From: Eublepharis macularius
Taxonomy: Eukaryota; Chordata; Lepidosauria; Squamata; Eublepharidae
Direction: 5' to 3'
Length of the DNA: 64,000 bases
Assembly: GCF_028583425.1 (NCBI RefSeq)
Contig: NC_072794.1
Coordinates: 24,549,232-24,613,231, forward strand
Position numbers and translations under genes: made by a program. Of this stretch, positions 30,101 through 34,497 are shown in pieces; within the stretch, counting starts at the first letter, position 1, and the number at the start of each line of letters is the position of its first letter. The notes beneath the pieces are model-generated. The model ran no database searches and was not told the origin of the DNA. It saw nothing but the letters and a program-made list of their open reading frames with translations.

Positions 30101-33097
30101 CCTGCAATATCACTGGTTACTTTCTCATGACAGCAGCCAATCGGTCCTCTATAATAAAGACCAATCAGTGGCCTGTCTACTTCAAACAGTGTATATAGTT
30201 TATGCAGATGATGGTATTCTAAAATATGTATTCTCATTGGCTATCAGTTATTCTGGGGGTGGAGCTGCTGTATATATATTGAGGACTTCTGTTCAGTCTG
30301 TCAGTGTGTGTTGTGTTCCTGCTAAATAAAGAGCTATTGAATCACCTCGTGTCTGAACCCACTATTTAACAAATAACATTTGATTTATATACCGCCCTTC
30401 AAGACAACTTAATGCCCACTCAGAGCAGTTTACAAAGTATGCCATTATTATCATCCTCACAACAAAACACCCCGTGAGGTGGGTAGGGCTGAGAGAGCTC
30501 GGAGAGAGCTGTGACTGAGCCAAGGTCACCCAGCTGGCTTCAAGTGGAGGAGTGGGGAATCAAAACCGGTTCTCCAGATTAGAGTCCTGCTGTTCTTAAT
30601 CACTACACCAAACTGTCATTGGAATGATGAGTGTAACCTTCTTTCAAACCACCGTCTGAAAAGAACTCATCATCAGCCTGCAACCACATTAGTGGCAGGT
30701 CACACATTACATATTTAGGTGTACATTTGAAACAATTTAGAACAGCCTCTACTTAAAAAGGTAACATGTGAAGCGGCCTGAATGTGATGTGCAGGGGGAT
30801 TTGCTAGTGCGTTTGAACTTAGCAAAACCCTGATTTTGAAAGTCAGTTTGTGTACAGTGTAAGAAGGACCTAGAAGTGTTTGGCACCTGTGAGTGTGTGT
30901 AGCACACATCACATCCATTTCTCCCTGTTTGGGTGATTTCTTCTCATGAAAGCTAGTGGGCTCGTCTATAGAGATGGAAAAGTTCATTTTGCCCTCCCCA
31001 CAATACCTTTTCCCCAATAGGAATGAATGGCATTCTTCCATTTTTAGAGAAGAATATCAAAAGCTGTTGAATGCTCTTCCAAAGTTTTCTTTTTACACAT
31101 GCTTTTAATCAAGGGGTTGATGGTTGAATATCATTTCCATGGCCTGCTTCTAGCTTGAGAACCACCTTTTGAGAACTCGTTTGCAGCTGCTCTGGGTTCT
31201 GTGCCATTTTTTATGTTCTGGCTGTTTTTAAAGCTGGGTTTTGAATACTTTATTAATGGTTCATAACTTGTAAGCTGCATAGAAATTTTCTAATAAATCA
31301 ATACTAGGAATACACATCTGTAAAGAGAAGTGCTGAAGACAGGATAGAGCTGGAGACAGAAATACAGAGAGAAGGAGAGAGATGCTAGGACTCTAATACT
31401 CACTCAGAGCTAAGCTACAAGAGATGAATTACACGAGGACATGCACATGAAGGGAGTCACAATGTTAGCCGGGAAGCTGAGTTTTAAAAGCGATCAGAAG
31501 GCTTTGGCAATTTCCCGTCTCTGCAGAGCCAGCAAAGATGGTTCCTCAGAGGGTTTGTTAATTTCCTCTTTGCCTCCCAAAGGCTATGTCAGTTTCACCT
31601 CCCCTTCTAGGAGGTGAAGAGGAAATTAACAAACCCTCTCAGGAGCCATCTTTGCTGGCTCTGTAGAGAGGGGAAATTGACAAAGCCTTCCCATGGCTTT
31701 TAAAATTCAGCTTCCTGGCTAACATTGTGACTCCCTTCATGTGCATGTCCTCGTGTAATTCATCTCTTGTAGCTTAGCTCTCAGTGGCTTGTGATCCACC
31801 TGTGGCTCTTTTGAGCACCATTCTTCAATGTGGTATCTTCCCTATTATATGTTTCAGGAAAATGGGCAAGGCTTTTGCCAGGTGGGGATTATGGTTGGCA
31901 GTTGGTTCCCACCCTGAAACAGCCATTGTTGGAGGAACAGGTGAGCTACAAACCTCCCAGAGATGGAGGCCTCATGCCAGGGGAGATGTGGCTGTTTTAG
32001 TTGATGGTAACTACAGCTGTGGCTCTTGGTGACAGGCAGAGTGAGTGCCGGGGAGATCCAGGACAGCTAAAGCATCAAAGGAAAACTTACAGGAAGATTC
32101 AAGAAGGTGTTGAAGAAGTCAGCAAAGATTTCATCCTGCAGCAGAACAATCAAGTGCTTGCTAGCGATGGCCTCTGCAAAGGAGAAGAAAGGCAGGATTA
32201 AGTCTCCCAAACAATAACAACAACAAAAGGAGTTACTCCAAAGTAATGTTATCCACAGGCATTTTTACCATCCCAACACATACAGACTATGGCACATCTG
32301 TGCTTCCTTTCCAGGCAGAAAACATCATGGAAAGGCACAGCTAAATTACAGTAAGACTCAGAGGTTTAGTGAGTGGAACAGGAGCACTTGGATCTACAGG
32401 ACAGTAAAAATCTACCCATATTCAAGTTTACATTGCAAAAAAGGTGGGATTAATTTAAGCACTTTATCAGGAGCATTTGGGGGAGTCAATGTACAAAAAA
32501 AAAAATTAGACCTCTCCATCTCCATTTTATTCTTATAATAACCCTGTGAGGTAAGTTAAGCTGACAGCCAGTGACTCACTCCAGGTCACACAGCACAAAC
32601 TAGGGTTTCCCAGACCCTAGTCTGACACTCTAACCGCTATACCATGCTGGCTCCTAAAAGTAGTTCTCATTCTCTCTCTCTCTCTCCCCTCCAGTGATTT
32701 CTAGCAACCATGAACCAAATAAATCCAGCAGCAACCCAAACTGAACCCTGTAGCAAATTGAAAACAGCAGGTGATATGCTGTTGCTTATAAAATATTTTA
32801 TTCTGTGCACACGTCACCTGAAAATTGACTGTAAATTATAATGTCTTTAGTTAAAGCTGATAGGTCGTGAAAGCTGCAGCCAGGGCAAAGGACTGTCTCA
32901 CAGCACAGGTTTACAGAAAGAATGAAGGAAGAATTAAACTACACCTGACAGCAGACACAGGATGGCCACTAAAAACCATCTTCCTGTCATTGTGCTCTCT
33001 ATTCTTCTCCCCATATTGGGCCATTTCACTAACCTGTGTCAGGAAGATGCCACAAGGGGGAGCTGGTCTTGGCAACCACCTCATGTTGTTTGACCAT
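1..33097 (-). CDS. RGSL1: RGSL1-type gene (RGS-like 1), whole gene span, 3' end off the window
   Basis: Fifteen minus-strand exons, plus a candidate first exon, join with compatible phase at every junction to give about 928 codons. The encoded protein has three RGS-related modules: an N-terminal divergent one (about residues 20-205), a middle one beginning CAGCPFREF (about 440-560), and a C-terminal canonical one (about 709-830). RGS proteins of this family (RGSL1, RGS22) are large multi-RGS proteins; canonical RGS domains accelerate GTP hydrolysis by G-alpha subunits, but catalytic activity of this one is not shown by the sequence. Human RGSL1 is about 1,076 residues, so about 150 are missing past base 1. 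It lies divergently next to GLUL, as in human 1q25.3. The gene name rests on remembered family similarity and synteny, not on an alignment. Exons are listed separately. Confidence 0.85.
540..780 (+). mobile_element. Degenerate LINE reverse-transcriptase fragment
   Basis: The translation reads GDQQGSLLSPMLFNIHLKTL, then a stop, then HLYAD. This is the QGSxLSPxLFNIY-type box and the YAD box of a non-LTR reverse transcriptase. It has stops and an altered catalytic box, so it is an old, dead copy. The stretch before it (about 121-480) may be part of the same copy but I cannot place it. Confidence 0.65.
845..1110 (+). repeat. Old LINE-derived repeat, copy 1
   Basis: Bases 850-955 match 3482-3595 with scattered changes (both contain GATTTGGTACACAGGGTCTTGA). 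After this comes GAACATTAGGAGAAACTTGCTG, a form common in CR1-type 3' regions. Confidence 0.5.
1411..1670 (+). repeat. tRNA-derived SINE
   Basis: It begins GCCAGTGTGGTGTAGTGCTT and contains TTTGATTCCCCACTCCTCC (a B-box-like segment), then CTGGGTGACCTTGGGTCAGT, and ends in a TTATT tail. It is a full-length copy with little decay. Confidence 0.85.
1736..2096. repeat. Fold-back element, GAGCCAAGCTACAAGTGA ends, long loop
   Basis: The arms ACACAGGTTGGACACTTGTCAGCTT ... are mirrored at 2045-2096. The loop (about 1860-1980) holds a C-run, (CA)n and purine-rich sequence. The inner arm TTTAATTGAAGTTTACAGA is mirrored too. Confidence 0.85.
3050..3412 (+). mobile_element. LINE 3' end fragment
   Basis: Translation of 3110-3225 gives LLEDTQSSVTYAVARFCSLA, which has the same layout as the C-terminus of the LINE at 42540-43972. 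The fragment ends in AATAAATGACTGACTGACTG, a typical short tandem 3' tail. The coding remnant is broken. Confidence 0.6.
3413..3760 (+). repeat. Old LINE-derived repeat, copy 2
   Basis: It includes the segment shared with copy 1 (3482-3595) and the flanking TTGGAAAGGCCATTCCAGAG, typical of an untranslated LINE tail. No open frame is kept. Confidence 0.5.
3859..4157. repeat. Fold-back element, GGCCGTTTCCAC ends
   Basis: GGCTGTTTCCACACACTGTTAAAGAGATGGGCCACTT at the left is inverted at the right as GTGGCCTGTCTCTTTAACAGCATGTGGAAACGGCC. It is larger and more decayed in the middle than the other copies. Direct copies of about 35 bp flank it (see findings). Confidence 0.75.
4241..4475 (-). repeat. 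tRNA-derived SINE, minus strand
   Basis: This is a reverse-complement copy: AATAATAATAATATTCAATT tail, and GAGTGGGGAATCAAACCCAG as the B-box-like part. It abuts a duplicated segment and fold-back element to its left. Confidence 0.8.
4722..4935. repeat. Fold-back element, GGCCGTTTCCAC ends
   Basis: It starts GGCTGTTTCCACATGACTTACC and ends GGTAAGTCGTGTGGAAACGGCCC; the arms carry GGAAGAT and CGCGCCGGGAAGATGC words. Confidence 0.82.
4992..5086. repeat. Short palindromic element (AATCCTAA family)
   Basis: CAGTGCAATCCTAAACAAAA ... GAGTGTAACTCTGTTTAGTATTACACT has the same ends as the copies at 6022, 37209 and 55012. Confidence 0.6.
5136..5265 (-). CDS. RGSL1: RGSL1 exon (post-RGS basic helix)
   Basis: The exon is 43 codons plus one base, with acceptor TCTCTTCTGCAG and donor GTATGT. 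The peptide KRAWNAFGSLVRTICRFRK and AKRKAFEEFLHREL is a basic amphipathic segment. If the donor were not used, the frame would stop at 5125, giving a terminal exon instead. The phase match with the exon at 1-117 favours splicing. Confidence 0.75.
5496..5653. repeat. Fold-back element, shorter copy
   Basis: The arms GCTTACCCAATCATGCAAAACTCCTGGAATGACACGCCTTCCTGG are inverted after 5580. The right end GTGTGAAAATGGCCC matches the family end; the left end has lost its last bases. Confidence 0.72.
6022..6106. repeat. Short palindromic element (AATCCTAA family)
   Basis: GGTGCAACGCTAAACAGAGT ... AGGGTGTAACTCTGCTTAGG has the terminal words of this family. Confidence 0.6.
6473..6569 (-). CDS. RGSL1: RGSL1 exon: end of the RGS domain
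   Basis: The exon is 97 bases (1 plus 32 codons), with acceptor TTTTTTTCTGGCAG and donor GTGAGC. The first base completes the split tryptophan TGG of the previous exon. The peptide FKSYQGLYPETEPTFTSHT ends RRGSFIRDKI. It was found by phase rather than by open-frame length, and it makes the next exon readable in phase 0. Confidence 0.72.
7538..7741. repeat. Near-perfect CpG-dense palindrome
   Basis: Arms of about 95 bp, from GGGCCGATTCCAGACGGCC to the mirrored end GGCCGTCTGGAATCGGCCC, differ by only a few bases. The arms consist almost entirely of CGCG-rich words (for example TCGCGTTTTCTCGCGCGAG). The CpG density is far above the flanks. Confidence 0.9.
8114..8231 (-). CDS. RGSL1: RGSL1 exon: second part of the canonical RGS domain
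   Basis: The exon is 118 bases, with acceptor CTCTTTCCTTCAG and donor GTGAGT. The peptide RLLQCEDKIIRDIKKSRNI and ATAQTCVMKCLESRW continues the RGS fold directly from SIPP. This exon is too short to show as a long open frame, because two of its three frames hit stops at once. The final W codon is split across the next intron. Confidence 0.88.
9057..9292 (+). repeat. tRNA-derived SINE
   Basis: It is the same family as 1411-1670: AGCCAGTTTGGTGTAGTGGTT at the head, the same B-box-like segment, GGGCGGTATATTATTATTAT at the tail. Confidence 0.87.
9800..10086. repeat. Fragment related to 13575-14057
   Basis: It contains GGCAGCCATTTTGTGGTGAGG and ends GGGCCCACAGGCTCAA, both with close counterparts at the right end of 13575-14057. 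Confidence 0.45.
10780..10973 (-). CDS. RGSL1: RGSL1 exon: first part of the canonical RGS domain
   Basis: The acceptor CTTCTCCTTTGGGTCCTTTAG at 10974-10976 gives a one-base start that fits the previous exon; the donor is GTATGC. The peptide LNEVLQNPIHMDYFRQFL and NAETPLLFWMAVEDI matches the classic RGS pattern: a domain-opening leucine helix, YFxxFL, then LLFWxAVE. Two other in-frame AG sites lie 24 and 45 bases upstream but do not fit the phase. It ends at SIPP plus one base. Confidence 0.9.
11238..11400 (+). repeat. Degraded tRNA-derived SINE
   Basis: GAGAGCCAATGTGGTACATT, GTGTTAGATTCATACCAAGGAGACCTGGGCTCAGACTC and CACCAGCCTCACAGGGTAAA are remnants of a SINE head and body. Confidence 0.5.
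12116..12320. repeat. Fold-back element, same family as 1736
   Basis: GAGCCAAGCTACAAGTGATGCC starts it and GGTGTCACTTGTAGCTTGGCTC ends it; the arms of about 85 bp are near-identical inverses. Confidence 0.88.
12459..12654. mobile_element. GGGTTGCC-type MITE, diverged
   Basis: It starts AGGGTAACCAGCCTCAAGG, contains ACAGAGATCAGTTCTCCTGG, and ends AAAATGGCAACCCTA. Confidence 0.7.
12858..12966 (-). CDS. RGSL1: RGSL1 exon (basic linker before the RGS domain)
   Basis: The acceptor CTCCTTCTCCTTTGCAG and donor GTAATA bracket 109 bases: 2, then 35 codons, then 2. The peptide IFIRPMIPKRSLHWTRSSL and MRKGPLIRKPLIKP is strongly basic. It is the only stretch I found between 10973 and 14788 that accepts the incoming phase and supplies the phase needed by the next exon. 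Confidence 0.75.
13575..14057. mobile_element. Probable DNA transposon remnant (CAGGGTTCC ends)
   Basis: It begins CAGGGTTCCACAATGTGGTGCCC and ends GGTTGGGGATCTCTG, imperfect inverted ends. The interior holds GCAGCCATTTTGTGCTTGAG. A possible duplicated flank is imperfect. Bases 9800-10086 are a related fragment. Confidence 0.5.
14788..14898 (-). CDS. RGSL1: RGSL1 exon (FEELAKMNPKMAVEILSQNF)
   Basis: The exon is 111 bases, with acceptor TCTCTCTTAACAATAG and donor GTGAGT. The peptide GMKFEELAKMNPKMAVEI continues to QNFREFCKKYATAS, a helical segment leading toward the last RGS domain. Phase runs from a 2-base split at the start to a 1-base split at the end. Confidence 0.85.
15413..15567. repeat. 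Fold-back element, GGCCGTTTCCAC ends
   Basis: TGGCCGTTTCCACACTACTCACC at the left is mirrored exactly at the right by GGTGAGTAGTGTGGAAACGGCCA. It lies beside an RGSL1 exon. Confidence 0.88.
15705..15927 (-). CDS. RGSL1: RGSL1 exon (LGKEKKQLTEYLYENDENLRL)
   Basis: The exon is 74 codons plus one base, with acceptor CCTGTTGTTTCAG and donor GTAAGT. It encodes a charged helical stretch and then ESTHLSQALAGMRDFDLL and IFMELDPVVYKI. A fold-back element sits nearby in the intron (15413-15567). Confidence 0.87.
16107..16290. repeat. Repeat with AAGCTTTCGAGAACCACAG hairpin
   Basis: AAGCTTTCGAGAACCACAG is mirrored after 25 bases, then TTGGTTAGTCTTAAAGGTGC and CAGACTAACACAGCTAACTCC. It is a dispersed repeat; related pieces are near 59215 and 60230. 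Confidence 0.6.
16390..16556 (+). repeat. LINE 3' end (L2/CR1-like) with (AATA)n tail
   Basis: TAACCTGCCCTGAGCCCACT then GGGAGGGAGGGCTAAAAATCG and a (AAAT/AATA) tail form a common LINE 3' terminus. A minus-strand copy of the same end lies at 26899-26970. Confidence 0.65.
16690..17238. mobile_element. GGGTTGCC-type MITE, interrupted
   Basis: The left part AGGGCTGCCAACTTCCAGG ... and right part ... CCCAACCCAGAACTGGCAACT are the two ends of one element, split by the hAT insertion at 16821-17151. Confidence 0.75.
16821..17151 (+). mobile_element. hAT-type MITE nested in another MITE
   Basis: The terminal repeats are CAGGGCTTTTTTTC and its reverse at the right end. The exact 8-bp duplication CTGAGGTC occurs at 16813-16820 and 17152-17159. 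An 8-bp duplication with CAGGG ends is the hAT signature. It interrupts the GGGTTGCC-type element at 16690-17238. The interior has an inverted repeat around GATCTCCAGACAGAGGGGAG. Confidence 0.88.
17608..18044 (-). mobile_element. hAT-type MITE, second family, opposite orientation
   Basis: It is the reverse of 45952-46374: it starts CAGTAGTCATTTCGTAGAAA and ends CAAAATGAGCCCTG. The 8-bp duplication CTTATACA is at 17600-17607 and 18045-18052. Confidence 0.86.
18071..18306 (-). repeat. tRNA-derived SINE (second type), minus strand
   Basis: It starts with ATTTATTTACTTCATTTATA and contains CCTCACAACAACCTTGTGAGGT and GATTTGAACCCGGGTATCCC, then CTAACCACTGCACCGTGCTAG. The tRNA-like head is at the right. 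Confidence 0.75.
18562..18624 (-). CDS. RGSL1: RGSL1 short exon (ILCFLYEEFLQHDDKIFLFYV)
   Basis: This exon is exactly 21 codons, with acceptor CTCTCTTTTCAG and donor GTAAGG. It is phase 0 on both sides. The peptide ILCFLYEEFLQHDDKIFLF closes the middle RGS-like module. Confidence 0.82.
19017..20017 (-). CDS. RGSL1: RGSL1 large exon (linker and start of the middle RGS-like module)
   Basis: A single 1,001-base open exon (2 bases plus 333 codons) has acceptor CAATCTTTTCAG and donor GTGGGG. The first part carries DMQKVALFKIESYWLPNFY, a conserved RGSL1-type segment. A serine/lysine-rich, probably disordered linker follows (about residues 290-390). The exon ends with CAGCPFREFLLSRNYAVEV and HDLEDFL, the start of a second RGS-like module. 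It is the longest uninterrupted host coding stretch in the window. Confidence 0.9.
21283..21440. repeat. Fold-back element, GGCCGTTTCCAC ends
   Basis: GCCGTTTCCACACGGCTTAC and GTAAGCCATGTGGAAACAGCCC form the ends. The middle has two overlapping hairpins around GAAGATGC and CTTCTCGCGCGA. Confidence 0.82.
21997..22158 (-). CDS. RGSL1: RGSL1 exon (EELTKFWLAAERIL)
   Basis: The exon is 162 bases, with acceptor CTGATCCACAG and donor GTAAGA. The peptide EELTKFWLAAERILGIDETD continues to VLMATHLQEGSVVTL-like sequence. The FWLAAERIL helix is characteristic of RGS folds. It ends in phase 1 and feeds the large exon. Confidence 0.88.
22615..22915. mobile_element. Inverted-repeat element with 13-bp target duplication
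   Basis: The left arm, from TTGTTGTGGGTTTTCCGGGC to CAAAAGACAGAGATCTCTCAGTGTCA, is mirrored in the right arm to GGAAAACCCACAACAACCA. CAAACTCTAAGAA occurs at both borders (22602-22614 and 22916-22928). A duplication of this length points to target-primed insertion rather than cut-and-paste transposition. A Penelope-like element is one possibility. Confidence 0.8.
23800..24034 (-). repeat. tRNA-derived SINE (second type), minus strand
   Basis: ATTGATTTCATTTATATGCTG at the left and GATTTGAACCAAGGTCTCCC, CTCTAACCACTACACTACCA at the right show the same layout as 18071-18306. Confidence 0.7.
24436..24652 (-). repeat. tRNA-derived SINE (second type), degraded
   Basis: TTTTATACTCACAACAAACACC and GGCCCAAAGCCACCCAGTGAA and ATTCTAATTATTGCACCATA mark a decayed copy. 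It ends just below an RGSL1 exon. Confidence 0.6.
24763..24867 (-). CDS. RGSL1: RGSL1 exon (ADMLRWKKADQWLLEKC)
   Basis: The exon is 105 bases, with acceptor CCTCTTTTTGCAG and donor GTGAGA. The two leading bases complete a split alanine codon from the previous exon. The peptide ADMLRWKKADQWLLEKCI runs to FRSFLQGMA and ends in phase 1. Confidence 0.85.
25359..25488 (-). CDS. RGSL1: RGSL1 exon (RLPYFCKTNLC...FIRSQEA)
   Basis: The exon has 43 codons plus one base, acceptor CATCACAG and donor GTGAGG. Its peptide contains WMEKHRLPYFCKTNLC, a lysine/arginine-LP segment shared by RGS22-like proteins. It starts in phase 0 and ends in phase 1, matching both neighbours. Confidence 0.88.
26899..26970 (-). 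repeat. LINE 3' end (L2/CR1-like), minus strand
   Basis: Read on the minus strand it gives CCGCCCTGAGCCCGCCTGGT, then GGCGGACTAAAAATC and a TAATAAATAA tail, matching the end at 16390-16556. Confidence 0.65.
27059..27133 (-). CDS. RGSL1: RGSL1 exon (VFGQTP...WPELPCNH)
   Basis: This is a 75-base exon of exactly 25 codons. It has acceptor CTTTCTCCGCAG and donor GTGAGT. It continues the N-terminal module directly (FLNLP|VFGQTPIF). The LTR retrotransposon at 27684-30371 lies in the intron just upstream of it. Confidence 0.85.
27684..28079 (+). repeat. 5' LTR
   Basis: The LTR is 396 bp, TG...CA. A TATA-like TATATATATTGAGG lies about 90 bp before the end, and AATAAA lies in TGCTAAATAAAGAG. Read side by side with the 3' LTR, I found no differing base. 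Confidence 0.92.
28081..28098 (+). promoter_or_regulatory. Primer-binding site region
   Basis: TGGCGACGAGGATGGGAT begins two bases after the LTR's CA, where the tRNA primer of an LTR element anneals. This TGGCGACGAGG form is common in gypsy-type elements. I do not assign the tRNA. Confidence 0.6.
28248..30011 (+). CDS. Retrotransposon gag-protease polyprotein
   Basis: I chose the ATG at 28248 (MAAKGHFEPFD), which opens the recognisable gag; the frame is open from 28191. The order is: a gag capsid-like region (DWESYITRFDFYLEAN, then helical), a proline/serine-poor acidic linker, two zinc-knuckle-like boxes (a CX2CX3HX4C variant, then a canonical CX2CX4HX4C, near codons 225-260), and an aspartic protease with the DSGSA active site and a later LLGLDWF motif. 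Beyond about 29490 the frame stays open but resembles nothing I know and runs into the 3' LTR. The usual pol region of about 3 kb is missing, so mobility would need enzymes from another element. Confidence 0.85.
   Translation: MAAKGHFEPFDSTAEDWESYITRFDFYLEANKIEDTDLARATFFSVCGRSTFDIARALVAPAQLQTTAFNTIKNRLKEHFSPQPSEIACRHAFYSRDQAQGESIAAFVTALRQAARQCNFPDLEMALRDRLVCGLRDEKLQRRLFTQKNLDFQTAFKEALAAEAADQSTREVRRWRSPDLPLNEEPVHYGDFDSGSEEEDGVHRFHAVQAQHSERQPYYGSPCSSCGGDHERRKCRFRDANCRACGKKGHIARACITVRKGGSPQQSPRLTPRCQRPGGRECQLNECHTTTVIMHTQAGNKDKIYTTVCIEGTLCVMEVDSGSALSIVSRDTYNCLCSKGKNQPLKPSSLRLMDLQGRRVPVVGAGRVVVGYKDFQGPLPLVVVKGHCTSLLGLDWFKALGIRVTGVQQGSPSISKAAHSKFPARHVSSGRRKGPPVSTPAVKTSHRKEHQVHSALNYISLNCLGRYGSRNRTGTFLRNPRPQVARKLPQETAPPEQSQQGTRGCRPQRTLERLHRAGSGRLTFPHSHSRTLLASSSSTLGGKGCDVLGSGPVMYSGSPSPAYLRTTGYSKLRGEGCCVLGRARPLK
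29866..29975 (+). repeat. Internal relic: second purine tract plus LTR-start-like segment
   Basis: A purine tract (CTAGGGGGGAAGGGG) is followed at 29880 by about 30 bases that resemble the LTR start, reading TGTGATGTATTGGGCTCAGG against TGTTGTGTACTGGGCCGAGC in the real LTR. After about 95 bases a second purine tract leads into the true 3' LTR. It reads as a diverged, truncated LTR end left inside the element. Confidence 0.6.
29976..30371 (+). repeat. 3' LTR
   Basis: It is the same length as the 5' LTR and appears identical to it. It is preceded directly by the purine tract CTAAGGGGGGAGGGG and followed by the second copy of the AATAA target duplication. Confidence 0.92.
30377..30615 (-). repeat. 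tRNA-derived SINE, minus strand, beside the LTR element
   Basis: It runs from TTTGATTTATATACCGCCCT to CACTACACCAAACTG, reverse complement to the copy at 9057. The LTR retrotransposon has inserted at its AATAATAA tail, so the SINE is older. Confidence 0.82.
31180..31312 (+). repeat. Old LINE 3' end
   Basis: GTAAGCTGCATAGAAATTTTCTAATAAATCAATA is a decayed version of the LINE ending AAGCCGCNNTGAG...AATAAAT. It lies just upstream of the 380-bp fold-back element. Confidence 0.4.
31405..31782. repeat. Long fold-back element with GAGCTAAGCTACAAGAGATG ends
   Basis: Arms of about 175 bp mirror each other around about 31590 (for example ATGCACATGAAGGGAGTCAC against GTGACTCCCTTCATGTGCAT). The ends resemble the 12116 family, but the arms are different sequence. 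Confidence 0.85.
32091..32173 (-). CDS. RGSL1: RGSL1 exon (FADFFNTFLNLP module)
   Basis: The acceptor TCTCCTTTGCAG and donor GTAAGT bracket 2 bases plus 27 codons. The peptide reads AIASKHLIVLLQDEIFADF then FNTFLNLP. The FNxFLxLP motif is typical of the N-terminal module of RGSL1/RGS22-type proteins. It ends in phase 0, matching the next exon. Confidence 0.85.
32514..32656 (-). repeat. tRNA-derived SINE (second type), partial
   Basis: CCATTTTATTCTTATAATAACC, then CCAGGTCACACAGCACAAAC and CTAACCGCTATACCATGCTG. The 3' tail part is missing. Confidence 0.6.
33034..33097 (-). CDS. RGSL1: RGSL1 candidate initiator exon
   Basis: An ATG at 33097-33095 opens 21 codons (MVKQHEVVAKTSS...PDT) and ends with one spare base before a donor reading GTTAGT. 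That phase is exactly what the next recognised exon needs (32173). The T-rich sequence upstream has no obvious AG acceptor close by, which fits an initiator exon. Weak points: the base at -3 is C, and the start lies about 10 bp from a long tetranucleotide repeat. No other first exon was recognised upstream, so this is an inference from phase and splice signal. Confidence 0.4.
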
Positions 33098-33104
33098 AAG
33101 ATTT

Positions 33105-33250
<146 letters not shown>

Positions 33251-34279
33251 GGAAATCTAATGCATGAGCTGGAGACATTTGTTCCCTGTAGAGGTTTGCA
33301 GGAATTATCATATACGTTGGCCCTGTATACACAACATATCGGTGTACAGAGCCAGTGTGCACAGAGGAGGAGCAGAAGACAGCACACTGGCCTTGTCTCC
33401 CACATGTGACCATGTGCACTGGTCATGTTCCCTCCTATGTGTGATTGCCTGAATGTGGGCAGAGCACCAACACATGGGGGTACTCAAGTTCAGTGGCAGA
33501 AACAGGTCTAATTAGTTGCCATGACACTTAGCTATACCTGTTAGCACAGACATGGCTAACGTAACATCTAGTTAGGCTCTCAGCTTAACCTACCTCATAG
33601 TTTGTTGTAAGAAAAACCTCAGTTAACCTCTGCTCCCTCAGCGCCTTGCAGGAAGTACAGCATTTTTAAAAAATTGAAATATTATATAACTCACTAGCTT
33701 TGTTCATGCTGAGCCCGTGCTTGGGACGTTTACGGTTGTTGCCTTCTCTATGGAGAATTCTATTCTGTTATGATGTGTTGGAACCTGGCAGGTTCCGCAT
33801 TCCACCGTGCTAATATATTTCCAAAGATTACACTTTGGGAAACACAGGCTCTCTCATTTTCTCATTGCATCCCAATCAAACAGCATCAGTATATTCCTAA
33901 CAACCAAACCTAGCAGTTGTCCTGGAATGTTAAGGCAGTTTATAGAATAATAGTATCAGTTGGCATTTATATCATATTATTTTCAGAATTCTTCATGCAC
34001 GTTACATTGCAATGCTTAGGACGGCTCTGCAACAGAGGTAAATATTACTACCCTCTTATTGCTGCTGGAGAGGGGCTGAGTGAGAGTGGTGCCCCCCCCG
34101 ATCATAACTTATTCTCTTAGTCCCTACCAAGTCAATATAGAGGTACCCCATGTGTCGGGCAAAACACGGGCCATCCTCCTGTACCCCTACCCCAAGAGCT
34201 GTCAATGGATAACATAACATACTTTAAATACATGAACTATTGAAACAACAAATATTATATAGTTTAGTATGTTGTATTT

Positions 34280-34497
34280 GTGTATGGTGTCCTCAAGTCA
34301 TAGCTGACTTATGGCAGCCCCTGGTGGGGTTTTCATGGCAAGAGACTATCAGAGGTGGTTTGCCATTGCCTACCTCTGCAACCCTGGTCTTCCTTGGAGG
34401 TCTCCCATCCAATTACTAACCAAGGTCGGCCCTGCTTAGCTTCTGAGATCTGACGAGATCAGGCTCTCCTGGGCTATCCAGGTCAGGGCATGTGGTA
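34280..34497 (-). repeat. 5S-rRNA-derived SINE (SINE3-like)
   Basis: On the minus strand the head reads CCTGATCTCGTCAGATCTCAGAAGCTAAGCAGG and TTGGTTAGTAATTGGATGGGAGACC, which is 5S rRNA-like including its internal promoter. The body GGCAATGGCAAACCACCTCTG ... GCCATAAGTCAGCTATGACTTG follows. The fused body and the changes rule out a working 5S gene. Confidence 0.85.

Larger units (their letters stand above)
27684..30371 (+). mobile_element. Ty3/gypsy-type LTR retrotransposon, gag-protease only
   Basis: Two 396-bp LTRs flank 1.9 kb of internal sequence. The element is bounded by a 5-bp target duplication AATAA (27679-27683 and 30372-30376). LTRs begin TG and end CA. A primer-binding region starting TGGCGACGAGGATGGG follows the 5' LTR, and a purine tract precedes the 3' LTR. 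One long frame encodes gag and an aspartic protease; reverse transcriptase, RNase H and integrase are absent. It lies in an RGSL1 intron and has landed in or next to the A/T-rich tail of an older SINE. The superfamily call rests on gag and protease features only. Confidence 0.9.

Noticed and set aside
34280..34497. 5S rRNA gene
   Set aside because: The 5S-like head has several changes and is fused to a SINE body and tail, so it is a retroposon.
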